NCBI GenBank assembly: GCA_934539295.1
Contig: CAKTCN010000019.1
Span: 1-64,000, forward strand
DNA length: 64,000 nt
Origin: an uncultured Allosphingosinicella sp.
GTDB taxonomy: Bacteria; Pseudomonadota; Alphaproteobacteria; Sphingomonadales; Sphingomonadaceae
Direction: 5' to 3'
A program made the position numbers and the translations under genes. Position 1 is the stretch's first letter. Each line of letters begins with the position of its first letter. Under the pieces are notes generated by a model. The model worked only from the letters and a program-made list of their open reading frames with translations. It ran no database searches and had not been told where the DNA came from. This document shows, in pieces, positions 47,793 through 56,461 of the stretch.

Positions 47793-48583
47793 AGCTTGAA
47801 CTCGGTGACGAGCGGGACGTGATCCGAGGGCTTCTCCCAGGCGCGGCAGGGCTCGTGCACCTGGTGCGACACCGCCATCGCCGCGACCTCTCTCGACGCC
47901 CACATATGGTCGAGGCGACGCCCGCGATCATTCTTGGTCCAGTCGGGCGATCGATAGCTCCACCAGGTGTGGAGCCGTCCCGGAGCAGGGTGGAAGTGGC
48001 GCCCGAGGTCCACCCACTCGCCGCTTTGCTGGAGCCGGTTCAGCGCTTCCACCTCGACGGGCGTGTGGCTGACGACGTTGAGCAATTGCTTGTGGCTCCA
48101 CACGTCGCATTCGAGGGGCGCCACGTTGAAGTCGCCCACCATCAGCGTAGGAGTGCGAAGCGCTTCCGACCAGCGGGTCATGCGCTCGATAAAGTCCAGC
48201 TTCTGTCCGAACTTGGGATTGAGTTCGCGATCCGGAACATCGCCGCCTGCGGGCACATATACGTTTTCAAGCCTGATGCCGTTGTCGAGCATCACGCCCA
48301 GATGCCGCGCCTCGCCATTGTCCTGCCAGTCGTAACGATGATCCTCGCGCATGCCGATGCGGCTGATGATCGCGACTCCATGGTGCATGCGCTGGCCGCA
48401 CAGCATGACCTGGTCGTAGCCGAGCCGATGGAAAGCATCGTGGGGAAAGTCGTCGTCGACAACCTTGGTTTCCTGCAGGCACAGCACGTCCGGCTGCTGC
48501 TCCGCAAGGAAGCGTTCGACGATGCCGATGCGCGCGCGCACCGAGTTGATGTTCCAGGAAGCAACCTTGAGCGTCGATGACAT
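47789..48583 (-). CDS. xth: Exodeoxyribonuclease III
   Basis: A 264-residue Mg-dependent nuclease of the exonuclease III/AP endonuclease type. Motifs seen: ASWNINSVRAR, LCLQETKV (Glu), MVGDFNVAP (Asp, Asn), and the C-terminal DHVPLVTEF (Asp-His). It repairs abasic sites. The start gives the standard N-terminus; longer in-frame codons fall in the structured gap. Coupled to ribA by four bases. Confidence 0.93.
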   Translation of the reverse strand: MSSTLKVASWNINSVRARIGIVERFLAEQQPDVLCLQETKVVDDDFPHDAFHRLGYDQVMLCGQRMHHGVAIISRIGMREDHRYDWQDNGEARHLGVMLDNGIRLENVYVPAGGDVPDRELNPKFGQKLDFIERMTRWSEALRTPTLMVGDFNVAPLECDVWSHKQLLNVVSHTPVEVEALNRLQQSGEWVDLGRHFHPAPGRLHTWWSYRSPDWTKNDRGRRLDHMWASREVAAMAVSHQVHEPCRAWEKPSDHVPLVTEFKL

Positions 48584-48639
48584 GGGAGGGGGTCTAACGT
48601 CGTCCTGCAGGGCTGTCGATGAGGCGCCAGACGCGTTTA

Positions 48640-48752
48640 GGCCCCCGCTCCGGGGGCGTGGAGCAGGGGCCAACCAAGCGTAGCTTACGCGAGGTCAATT
48701 GCGGAGCCCGTGCCGGGCAACAGGGGGAAAACCCGAATGGCACCCCGCAATT
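48640..48752 (-). ncRNA. Candidate structured RNA element upstream of xth
   Basis: A 113-nt segment with three stem-loops in the lolA-xth gap. On the minus strand in order: a hairpin closed by AATTGCGG/CCGCAATT with an inner GTGCC/GGCAC helix, a short one (GCGTA-AGC-TACGC), and a 12-bp GC-rich stem GGCCCCTGCTCC/GGAGCGGGGGCC. The last stem has one mismatch on the plus strand that becomes a G-U wobble on the minus, favouring a minus-strand transcript. No T-run follows it. It could be a leader of xth-ribA or a separate RNA; I do not recognise a known class. Confidence 0.4.
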
Positions 48753-48832
48753 GCAGTCTTCCTTCTACATGAACCTAGCTGTCGGCAGGATGAATAAGGT
48801 GGCGAAAAACAACCCTATTTCGCCCAACTGCG

Positions 48833-49462
48833 TTAACCGCGCGGCCCTCCACGACGCGGATCGGTCCAGCGGAAGGCGCTATCCGCCACCGCGACGTTGA
48901 AGCGCTGTCCCGACAGCTTCACCGTGGTGCGATTGTTCTGGCTGTCGAGCATGGTCCAGCCCTGCAGCATCAGCCCGCCAGGCGCGCTCGGCACCTTGGC
49001 GAAAGCAAGCGTTATGCGGCCAAGCTCCGGACGCTTGAGGTCGCGCGCCTCGACCAGCACGACTCGGCTGTCCGTGCCCGGCACGACCTTGGCGAAGCGC
49101 TTCAGGTCCTGGCTGGGATCGAGCAATACGGACAGCGGCGAATTGCCGATCGGCCAGCTCTGCACCTGGCGCACGTCATAATCGATCATGTTCAGGCGCT
49201 TGCCATCGGCAACCACCAGCATGTTGACGTTCTTGCCATATTGGAAGCGGATCTTGCCGGGCCGCTTCAGCGTCAGCGTGCCGCCCAGCGACTGGCCCCG
49301 GCGATCGGTCTGGGTGAAGCTCGCCACCAAAGTGTTCACCGTCTTCAGATGCGACTGAACCTGACCGAGCGGATCGGCGGCTTGCGCGGCAACCGGAGCC
49401 GGGATGACCGACATCGCGGCAATCGGGGCGAGGCCAAGAAAAAGCGCTGCGAGACGCTTCAT
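48833..49462 (-). CDS. lolA: Outer-membrane lipoprotein carrier protein LolA-like
   Basis: A 209-residue periplasmic protein with a signal peptide (residues 1-26, ending PVAAQA). LKTVNTLVASFTQTDRRGQSLGGTLTLKRPGKIRFQYG matches LolA, which ferries lipoproteins to the outer membrane. ATG at 49462 follows GGAG and gives the normal signal peptide, whereas upstream codons would add 23 unneeded residues. It precedes the structured gap before xth. Confidence 0.87.
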   Translation of the reverse strand: MKRLAALFLGLAPIAAMSVIPAPVAAQAADPLGQVQSHLKTVNTLVASFTQTDRRGQSLGGTLTLKRPGKIRFQYGKNVNMLVVADGKRLNMIDYDVRQVQSWPIGNSPLSVLLDPSQDLKRFAKVVPGTDSRVVLVEARDLKRPELGRITLAFAKVPSAPGGLMLQGWTMLDSQNNRTTVKLSGQRFNVAVADSAFRWTDPRRGGPRG

Positions 49463-49648
49463 ACAAATATACTCCAATCTGGTCGGACACGGCATGTAGG
49501 TCGGGACGATTGAATGTCCACTGAACTGCATGGGTTCCGTCCGTTCAGCATCGCGACAGCTAGTTTGGTTCTAGCTGGCGACGGCCGCGGCCCTGTATGC
49601 TTTCTGACCAACTGAATATTTTCGCCATCAGAGTGAAAAGGTGTCAGG

Positions 49649-51274
49649 ATGCGGAAGAGGATAAGAAGTCGCTTCGTCGCGATACTGTGCGCGGCACTTG
49701 TTACTGTTCCGTCCGCGACAGGTGCGCAGGCGCCGACACCGCCGCGCGTCGACAATAATGGGGTGACGATCACCGGGCGGCGCATGCCGGCGGCCGAGGC
49801 GCCAAGTTCCGCCACCTGCGAGGCAATGGCGCGCGATCCCTTTTTCCGTGCGCTTCTCGTCGCGACCGGCGGCGACCTGCCTCTGCTCGTGCCCACCCGG
49901 ATGCCGCGCAATCCGGATTATCGAGCGCCACCGCTGGTGCCAGCCGGCTCCCCGCTGCCTGAACTGCCGAAGTCGCGTTTTGCAGTCCAGGGCATCATCT
50001 CCAACGAACTGATGCCCGGCTCCGACCCAAGCGTCTTCACCTCGGACGGTGAGGTTGCCAATGCCGGCCTGAGCGACGCCATCGACCTTTGCCGCTCGAT
50101 CTACCAGCGTGGCGGGGATGGGGGAATAAGGAGCCGATATGGGCTGACGGCGGACGATGACAGGTTGAACAACACGTCCACGTCGGAGCGCGGCCATGGA
50201 CAATTGCGCCACGCCGGCGTGCGCGCCGGGGGCGGACGCGCTGTCATCGCCTGGCGCGACACGACGCTGCCGACCGCATTCCTGTTGTTCGACCAGGGAC
50301 GCTATGCCGAGGCATTGGACTGGTTCCGCAAGGCAGAACGCAAGCTCCCGCCGAGAGAGGGCGGCGACGAGGCCATGCTGTTCATCGGCAAGATCCTGCT
50401 TCAAGGTCTGGGCGAGCGATCGGACCCGGCGGCAGGCGTCAAGTGGTTGAAGAAGACCGCCACCCTGCCGTTCAACCCGGTGTCCGAGATGCCGATGTTC
50501 AACCCCCGTCAACCCGACCGAAACACTGCGGTTGGCGAGGCGGCGATCATCCTCGGAAACATCTACAGGAACGGGTTCGGCGCGATCGCCAAGGATCCGG
50601 AGGAATGCCGCAAATGGCTGACCAAGGCCTATGCAGTTGGCCACATATCGGCCGCCGCAGTGCTGGGCGACATCTATTATCTGGGTATCGACACGCCACG
50701 CGACGTCGAGAAGGCGGCATCCTATTACAAGAAGGCGGCGACCTACGATCATCCCGCAGCGCAGGTCGCCTATGCCGACATCCTGCGCACGGGTGAGGGC
50801 GTGAAGGCCGATCCGGGAGAGGCGATCGCGTGGTACAATGCCGCCGCGCGGCACGATTATGCCCCCGCGCTGTTCGCACTCGGCCGCGCCTATGATTTCG
50901 GGCAGGGCGTGCCGCCCGACCAGGCCAAGGCGATCGGTTTCTACAAGGAGGCGGCGATCCGCGGCGATCCGGCGGCGGCGAATGCACTCGGCACCTTCTT
51001 TTACCAGGGATCGCAGGTCGCCCGGAACGAGGCGACGGCGCGCGGCTGGTTCGAAGCAGCCGCCAAGTCCTCGAGCGCCGAAGGCATGTTCAACCTTGCC
51101 GCCATGTATGCGCGCGGCGAGGGCGGCGAACGCGACGTGCCGCAGGCCTGGGCCTGGCTCAACCGCGCCGCACAGGCCGGTCACGAGACGGCTCCACGCG
51201 CACTTGCGGCGCTCGAGCGGCGGATGTCGCCGGCAGAACGGGCTGCAGGCGCATCGGTGCTGACGCGGCCGTGA
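49649..51274 (+). CDS. Secreted Sel1-repeat protein A (tandem paralogue)
   Basis: A 541-residue protein. It has a signal peptide (about residues 1-26), an N-terminal domain with ATCEAMARDPFFRALL and LLVPTRMPRNPDY, and from about residue 200 a run of Sel1-like TPR repeats (YAEALDWFRKAER, AVGHISAAAVLGDIYYLG, DPAAANALGTFFYQGSQVA). Sel1 repeats mediate protein-protein contacts, often in envelope or signalling complexes. The N-terminal domain is shared with the next gene and I do not know it. The partner is unknown. Confidence 0.84.
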   Translation: MRKRIRSRFVAILCAALVTVPSATGAQAPTPPRVDNNGVTITGRRMPAAEAPSSATCEAMARDPFFRALLVATGGDLPLLVPTRMPRNPDYRAPPLVPAGSPLPELPKSRFAVQGIISNELMPGSDPSVFTSDGEVANAGLSDAIDLCRSIYQRGGDGGIRSRYGLTADDDRLNNTSTSERGHGQLRHAGVRAGGGRAVIAWRDTTLPTAFLLFDQGRYAEALDWFRKAERKLPPREGGDEAMLFIGKILLQGLGERSDPAAGVKWLKKTATLPFNPVSEMPMFNPRQPDRNTAVGEAAIILGNIYRNGFGAIAKDPEECRKWLTKAYAVGHISAAAVLGDIYYLGIDTPRDVEKAASYYKKAATYDHPAAQVAYADILRTGEGVKADPGEAIAWYNAAARHDYAPALFALGRAYDFGQGVPPDQAKAIGFYKEAAIRGDPAAANALGTFFYQGSQVARNEATARGWFEAAAKSSSAEGMFNLAAMYARGEGGERDVPQAWAWLNRAAQAGHETAPRALAALERRMSPAERAAGASVLTRP

Positions 51275-51364
51275 TTTTGGACGGCTGACAAGCCGATCGG
51301 GCGTGATAGCCTCAACCGAAAAGGCGCGCCGAATCAAAGCGTGAAGGGGAAAAGGGGGGGAAGC

Positions 51365-52957
51365 ATGAGGAGCCTGTTGAGACTGATCGGCGGTGCGGCG
51401 ATGGGCCTGTCCGTCATGGCCGGTGCGCAAACGCCCGCAACGCCGGCATTGGAAGACGAGATCGTCATCACCAGCAAGCGCACTCCGCAGGCCGAGGCAC
51501 CGCGATCGGCGACCTGCGAGGCGATGGCGCGCGATCCCTTCTTCCGCGCAGTGCTGGGTACGGCAGGCAGCGTGCCGATGCTGGTGCCGACCCGCATGCC
51601 GCGCAACCCCGATTACAACGCCCCGCCCAAGGTGGCGGCCGGATCGCCGCTGCCGACCCTGCCCAAGAACCGCTTCGGCGCGCGTACCCTCATCTACCAG
51701 GGCGGCTCCTTTGCCAGCGAGAGCATGGCCGCCGAGGTGATCGGACGCAGTTCGGGCGACAGCGAGACGGCGGCCGAAGGCGAGGCTGGATTGCAGGCAG
51801 CCAATGAGGAGACCAGCCTGGAAAGCGCGCTGACGGTGTGCCGCAGCAATTACCAGCGCGGTGCGGGGACCACCGACACGGTGCAGGCGGAGAGCAACAG
51901 CCGCTTCGCCAATCAGCGCGCGGCGATCGTGGCGCGCGACGAGACGCTGCCGATGGCCTTCGCGCTGTTCGACCAAGGCCGCTACCCCGAGGCGCTGGAG
52001 TGGTTCCGCAAGGCGGAGCGCAAGCTGCAGCCGGCGGAGGGGGGCGACGAGGCCTCCCTGTTCATCGGCAAGATCCTCCTCCAGGGGCTCGGCACCGCGT
52101 CCGACCCGGCCGAGGGCGTGAAGTGGCTGAAGAAGACGGCCACCTTGCCGTTCAACCCGGTCAGCGAGATGCCGATGTTCGACCCCGAACAGCCCGAGCG
52201 CAATACGGCGGTGGGCGAGGCCGCGGTGATGCTGGGCAACATCTATCGCAACGGTTTCGGTCCGATCGCCAAGGATCCCGCCGAGTCGCGCCGCTGGTAT
52301 GACAAGGCCAAGGATGTCGGCCATGTCGCCGCCGCCAAGACGCTGGGCGACATCTACGCGCGGGGCATCGACACGCCGGCCGACCTCAAGAAGGCCGCCG
52401 CCTTGTACCGCGAGGCTGCGACGCTCGACCATTCGGCCGCGCAGGTCGCGCTCGGCGAGCTCCTGCTGGAGGGCGCCGAGGGCGTTAAGCAGAACCCGAA
52501 GACCGCGCTCGGCTGGTTCAACGCGGCCGCCAAGCACGATTACGGTCCCGCTCTCTACGCGCTCGGCCAGGCCTATGACTTCGGCAAGGGCGTGGCGCCC
52601 GATCCGGAAAAGGCGATCGGTTTCTACAAGACCGCCGCGCTCAAGGGTCATGCGCCGGCCTCCACCGCGCTCGGCACCTATTTCTACGAAGGCGCGCAGG
52701 TCGCCAAGGACGACAAGGTCGCGCGCCAATGGTTCGAGGCGGCGGCCAAGGCGGCCGACGTGGACGCGATGTTCAACCTGGCGGCGATGTGCGCCAAGGG
52801 GGAGGGCGGGCCCAAGGACATGCCCGCGGCACTGGCATGGATGAAGCGCGCGGGCGCACGCGGGCACGAAAACGCACCGCGCGCGATCGCCGCGCTGGAG
52901 GCGAAGATGAGCCCGGCCGAGAAGCAGGCCGCCTTCGCGATGCTGTCCCGCCCCTGA
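51365..52957 (+). CDS. Secreted Sel1-repeat protein B (tandem paralogue)
   Basis: A 530-residue protein, a clear paralogue of the preceding one: shared ATCEAMARDPFFRA, VPTRMPRNPDYNAPP and KWLKKTATLPFNPVSEMPMF. The signal peptide ends MAGAQ, followed by the same N-terminal domain and Sel1 repeats (YPEALEWFRKAER, HVAAAKTLGDIYARGID). The main difference is the linker at about residues 100-180. Start at the ATG after a run of G, rather than the GTG eight codons earlier. Its GC content and strong third-position bias resemble its neighbours, so a recent transfer is not evident. Confidence 0.84.
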   Translation: MRSLLRLIGGAAMGLSVMAGAQTPATPALEDEIVITSKRTPQAEAPRSATCEAMARDPFFRAVLGTAGSVPMLVPTRMPRNPDYNAPPKVAAGSPLPTLPKNRFGARTLIYQGGSFASESMAAEVIGRSSGDSETAAEGEAGLQAANEETSLESALTVCRSNYQRGAGTTDTVQAESNSRFANQRAAIVARDETLPMAFALFDQGRYPEALEWFRKAERKLQPAEGGDEASLFIGKILLQGLGTASDPAEGVKWLKKTATLPFNPVSEMPMFDPEQPERNTAVGEAAVMLGNIYRNGFGPIAKDPAESRRWYDKAKDVGHVAAAKTLGDIYARGIDTPADLKKAAALYREAATLDHSAAQVALGELLLEGAEGVKQNPKTALGWFNAAAKHDYGPALYALGQAYDFGKGVAPDPEKAIGFYKTAALKGHAPASTALGTYFYEGAQVAKDDKVARQWFEAAAKAADVDAMFNLAAMCAKGEGGPKDMPAALAWMKRAGARGHENAPRAIAALEAKMSPAEKQAAFAMLSRP

Positions 52958-53030
52958 TTCCCGGTTGGAGGCGTCCCCCGCGCCCCCAACATGAACGGAA
53001 GTTCACACTAGATTCACGCCAAGACGGGGT

Positions 53031-54215
53031 TCAGCCTGTTTCGGCGTCGGAGTCGGTGCCCGTCTCCGTGTCGGTGTCCGCGGCGTCATCCCCGCCGGGT
53101 GAGGACATAGCCGCGAGCGTGCGTTCGATCTTGCACGCCAGCGCGGCGAACCTGCGCGCCTGGGCGGCGTCGACATAGTCCCCATGGTCCCCACCGGCGC
53201 CCATTGAGGTGGCGCCGAGGCTTTCCTCCTCTTCCTCTCCCTCTTCCTCTTCCTCCTCGCCGCCGTACTCGTCGTCGTCGTCGTCGTCGTACTCGTCACC
53301 TTCAGCGTCGTCGTATTCGTCCTCGTCCTCGTCCGCGTCCTCATCTTCGTCGTCGGATTCGGGATCGTCGCCATCTCCGTCCCCGCCGCCCGGATGGTAG
53401 GCGAGAGGCTCGGGCGCGGGTTCCTGCGGCTGTGGGGGCAGGGGGTGGAAGGGGACCGGCGGATCGAGCGCGAGCGGATCGCCGTCATCCGCCTCCGGTG
53501 GCATGATGAAGGCGTCGGACGGCGCCGCATCGCCGCCTGCGCACGCGCCATGGGGGATGTCGTCGTAGAAATGCGGCAGGTCGCCCTCCGCCAGGTCGGC
53601 GAGGTCGAGTTCGTGCTCCAGTTCCTCCTCCGTCAGGAGCAGGTGCGGCGGGGCCGGCGGAACGGGCTGCAAGGTGGCGATGCTGCGTGCGACCGGTTCG
53701 GGGCGGGCGGGCAGCGGCTCTTCGGGGCGGCGGAAACTGGCGTGGGCGGTGCGATAGCGTTCGGGATGATGGGCGCGCATCAGGAACATGAGCAGGCGAT
53801 CATTGTGCCGCACCTTCTGCCCCCGGTAATTGCCCTCGCGGTCGTAGATCGGCTCCACCACGCCGTTGATGGCGCGGTCGAATGCGACGTCGACCAGGCG
53901 GTGCGCGGCCTGGCCGATCGCGGCCTCCCACGCGGCGGCGAACTTTTCCGCACCCGGCGCGCGCCGCAGAGCGTAGGCGGAGCGCACCGACATGCCCGCT
54001 TCCTTGGCGGCAAGGGTGACGCAGCCGGTGTCGGCCAACGACTGGACAAAGGCCACCATCTTGCGCGGCGACCACCCGTCCTCTCGCGGCCGGCGGCGCA
54101 CGGGCACCCATTTATAGTCGCCGGTGACGAAGCCATGGGCATCGACGGCGGGGTTGGAGGGATTGGCGGTTGCGGGCAGTTCGGAGCCGGCCCGGGACTC
54201 TTGCTGGTTGCTCAT
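53031..54215 (-). CDS. Helix-turn-helix-like protein with extremely acidic C-terminal tail
   Basis: A 394-residue protein. Residues 40-130 (KMVAFVQSLADTGCVTLAAK and SVRSAYALRRAPGAEKFAA) look like the HTH region of terminase-small-subunit-like or transposase-like proteins, and homologues of this part are common in sphingomonads. The middle is Pro-rich. Residues of the tail from about 275 to 335 are almost only Asp, Glu, Gly and Tyr, from GAC/GAG-type codon runs. Such tails may mimic DNA or bind basic partners, but no function is known. Confidence 0.7.
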   Translation of the reverse strand: MSNQQESRAGSELPATANPSNPAVDAHGFVTGDYKWVPVRRRPREDGWSPRKMVAFVQSLADTGCVTLAAKEAGMSVRSAYALRRAPGAEKFAAAWEAAIGQAAHRLVDVAFDRAINGVVEPIYDREGNYRGQKVRHNDRLLMFLMRAHHPERYRTAHASFRRPEEPLPARPEPVARSIATLQPVPPAPPHLLLTEEELEHELDLADLAEGDLPHFYDDIPHGACAGGDAAPSDAFIMPPEADDGDPLALDPPVPFHPLPPQPQEPAPEPLAYHPGGGDGDGDDPESDDEDEDADEDEDEYDDAEGDEYDDDDDDEYGGEEEEEEGEEEEESLGATSMGAGGDHGDYVDAAQARRFAALACKIERTLAAMSSPGGDDAADTDTETGTDSDAETG

Positions 54216-54397
54216 GAACCAGCTTGGATCAAATTAAGATCGTGTAGGAAAGCGTTCCGGATGGTCCATCGGCCGCCGCGGGAGGAAAAACGGCGAGAAA
54301 GATGGCGGATCAAAGGAGCCGGAACGCCGCGACGACGTTTCGGGCATGTAGCGACCAATTTTCCTTGTCCGACCCCTCACGAGATGGAGCGAAATGC

Positions 54398-54964
54398 ATG
54401 AAGCGACTGTTGATCGTCCTTCCGGCCATGATGGCGCTGGCCGGCTGCGGTTCCGAACCCGACTACAAGGCCGAGAATGCCTCGGTCGCGGAGGTGACGA
54501 AGGCGACTCAGGACGCAATCAAGCTCCAGCCCGGCAAGTGGGAGACGCGCGTCGCGATCCTGTCGGTCGAGGGCGACGGCGTGCCGCCGCAGATGGTGCA
54601 GACGATGAAGCAGGCCGGCGGGCAGACGGTGGAAACCTGCGTGACGCCCGAAATGGCCGCCAGGCCGCCGCAGGACCTGCTCGGCATGGCCAAGAGCTGC
54701 ACCTATGAGGATTTCGAGATGACCGGCGGCAACATGAAGGGCACCATGACGTGCGGCCAGGACCCGGCCAACCCGAATGTCGGCATGCGCGCCACGATGG
54801 AAGGCAAGTTCACCAGCACCAGCTACGACGTGACCAGCGAGGGCACCGTCAACCTGGTCAACATGCCGGGCAGCGAGACGCCCGGCGGCAAGGTGACGAC
54901 CAAGACGCAGGTGACAGGAAAGCGCGTGGGCGAGTGTGACGGGGCTGCGGCTAAGGCTGGGTGA
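54398..54964 (+). CDS. DUF3617 family lipoprotein
   Basis: A 188-residue protein. A signal peptide ends in the lipobox LAGC (Cys17). The domain LQPGKWETRVAILSVEGDG with later TVETCVTPEMAARPPQD and the CTYEDFEMTGGNMKGTMTCGQDP Cys pairs matches DUF3617. The ATG follows GGAG nine bases upstream. Function is unknown; members are small secreted proteins of Proteobacteria. It is divergent from the HTH/acidic gene with a 182-bp gap holding nothing obvious. Confidence 0.83.
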   Translation: MKRLLIVLPAMMALAGCGSEPDYKAENASVAEVTKATQDAIKLQPGKWETRVAILSVEGDGVPPQMVQTMKQAGGQTVETCVTPEMAARPPQDLLGMAKSCTYEDFEMTGGNMKGTMTCGQDPANPNVGMRATMEGKFTSTSYDVTSEGTVNLVNMPGSETPGGKVTTKTQVTGKRVGECDGAAAKAG

Positions 54965-55116
54965 TGCGCGAGGATTCGTCCGTCCGGGTATGCGGGCGGA
55001 CGGATCTACTGCGCTGTTGCAGCTTGCCACTTCAATGTGCGTAGCGGCAGGCATTTCCCGCCGCTTCAATCGCCGCAGCCTCTGATCTGATCGGGTTCGC
55101 CAATCCGGCAAATGGA

Positions 55117-56448
55117 TCAAAAGGCCCGCGTAACCCCGAACTCCACCGCCTTACGCCGGTAGTCGTAGATGCCCACGGTGGAATGATTGCGCTCCATGAT
55201 GATGCGCACGACAGGCGCGAAGCCCGATAGCTTGAGTTGGCGGAAGGTGCCGCCCACCGTCATTCGACCCAGCCAATCCCGGCGACGTTGCGGAAACAGG
55301 AACACGCGCTCGTCTGCTTCCAGCCGGCGCAAGGATGCCGAGCCGAACAGGCTCGCCCCGCCGACCTCGTGATAATAGAGACTCGTCACGCTGCCCGAAA
55401 CGTGAGCGTAGCCCGGGTCGCGCGCCGTTTGCCGCGTGAGGCCGATCGAGAGGCTGCCACCCGAGCGCGGGTGGAATGCCTGTTCATAGCCTATATTTGC
55501 GTCGAACAATGTTCCGTCCTGCAGATCATTGTTGCGATGGTTCGCGCGCGCGGCGGACAAGGCCACAGACAATTGCATGGTCTGCCCAATGGCGTGCAAC
55601 CAGTCGCCCGACACAGCGTGGGTGCGCGCATAGAGGTCGCCACCAAAATAGCGCCAACCTTCGCCCAACGAGATCGTCACCCGGTCGCGCCCACCAAAAC
55701 TATGCTCGACACCCAATTGGGCGCTGAGCGCCAGGTCGTTGAACTGGCTGGAGCGATAAAGGTCGCCAATCCCCGAGAGCCGCGGCACCAGCGACGAGCG
55801 GCTGCCCAGCGGCACCCTAGCGAAGCTCTGCCCGGCGAGCTTGATCCCTATTCCGGAGCGCGACCGGGCATCGCGGTCCAGCTCCAACGGCGCGATCACG
55901 GTGTCCAGCGTGCGAACCTCGGTTGCACGGTTTATGTTGCTGTCTGGGGCGATTGCCACCTCGAAGCTGGCGCCATAAGGGCGGCGGGATCGGAGCGCGG
56001 TCGAAAACTGGTCAACCGCACGCGCAATGTGGGGCGGAAGCGCACCCGACTGAACCTGCCGCAATTGGCGCCTCGCCGCTGTTAGATCGCCAAGCTCTGC
56101 CAAGATGCCGGCCAGTTCGATCCGCACCCGTGGCGCATCCGGCTTCTCATCCAGAATCTCCCTGAACAGCACGGCGGCTGCCCGCTTCTCGCCCTGGCTG
56201 CGCAACAGCTGGGCCAGCCGGAACCGCGCCTCGGTCCGCAGTTCGATCTCTGGATCGCCGATCAGCGCGCGGTAAATGGTCTCTGCCTCGTCCACCCGCC
56301 CGTCGCGCATCGCCGCATCCGCCAGACCGAACAGTTCAACTGCGGTAACGGACTGCGTGTCCGCCGTCGGTGCCTGGGCCTGGGCCTGGGCCACCCCGGC
56401 TGGCAGCAGCAATGCCGCAGCCGCGAACCCCCACTTCGACAGCTTCAT
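55117..56448 (-). CDS. Surface lipoprotein assembly modifier (Slam) family protein
   Basis: A 443-residue outer-membrane protein. After a signal peptide (ending VAQAQA) come TPR-like repeats at about residues 35-150 (VDEAETIYRALIGDPEIELR, AAAVLFREILDE), then a C-terminal beta-barrel beginning near FEVAIAPDSNINRATEVRTLD and ending VEFGVTRAF. This is the layout of Slam/DUF560 proteins, which translocate TbpB-like lipoproteins to the cell surface in Neisseria. It lies 13 bp after a gene for such a lipoprotein, so the two form an operon. Confidence 0.85.
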   Translation of the reverse strand: MKLSKWGFAAAALLLPAGVAQAQAQAPTADTQSVTAVELFGLADAAMRDGRVDEAETIYRALIGDPEIELRTEARFRLAQLLRSQGEKRAAAVLFREILDEKPDAPRVRIELAGILAELGDLTAARRQLRQVQSGALPPHIARAVDQFSTALRSRRPYGASFEVAIAPDSNINRATEVRTLDTVIAPLELDRDARSRSGIGIKLAGQSFARVPLGSRSSLVPRLSGIGDLYRSSQFNDLALSAQLGVEHSFGGRDRVTISLGEGWRYFGGDLYARTHAVSGDWLHAIGQTMQLSVALSAARANHRNNDLQDGTLFDANIGYEQAFHPRSGGSLSIGLTRQTARDPGYAHVSGSVTSLYYHEVGGASLFGSASLRRLEADERVFLFPQRRRDWLGRMTVGGTFRQLKLSGFAPVVRIIMERNHSTVGIYDYRRKAVEFGVTRAF

Positions 56449-56461
56449 CCCGTGGCGCGTC

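Noticed and set aside
48619..48900. Possible plus-strand gene in the lolA-xth gap
   Set aside because: The frame runs through strong hairpins and into the lolA 3' end, with no ribosome-binding site.
49628..52867. A 1079-codon open frame on the minus strand over both Sel1 genes
   Set aside because: It is antisense to two well-supported secreted proteins with signal peptides and repeats. Its translation is Arg/Gly/Leu/His-rich, as expected when a GC-rich gene is read backwards.
53204..53506. Arg/Pro-rich plus-strand frames across the acidic tail
   Set aside because: These are complements of the GAC/GAG runs in the acidic tail and have no start context or homology.
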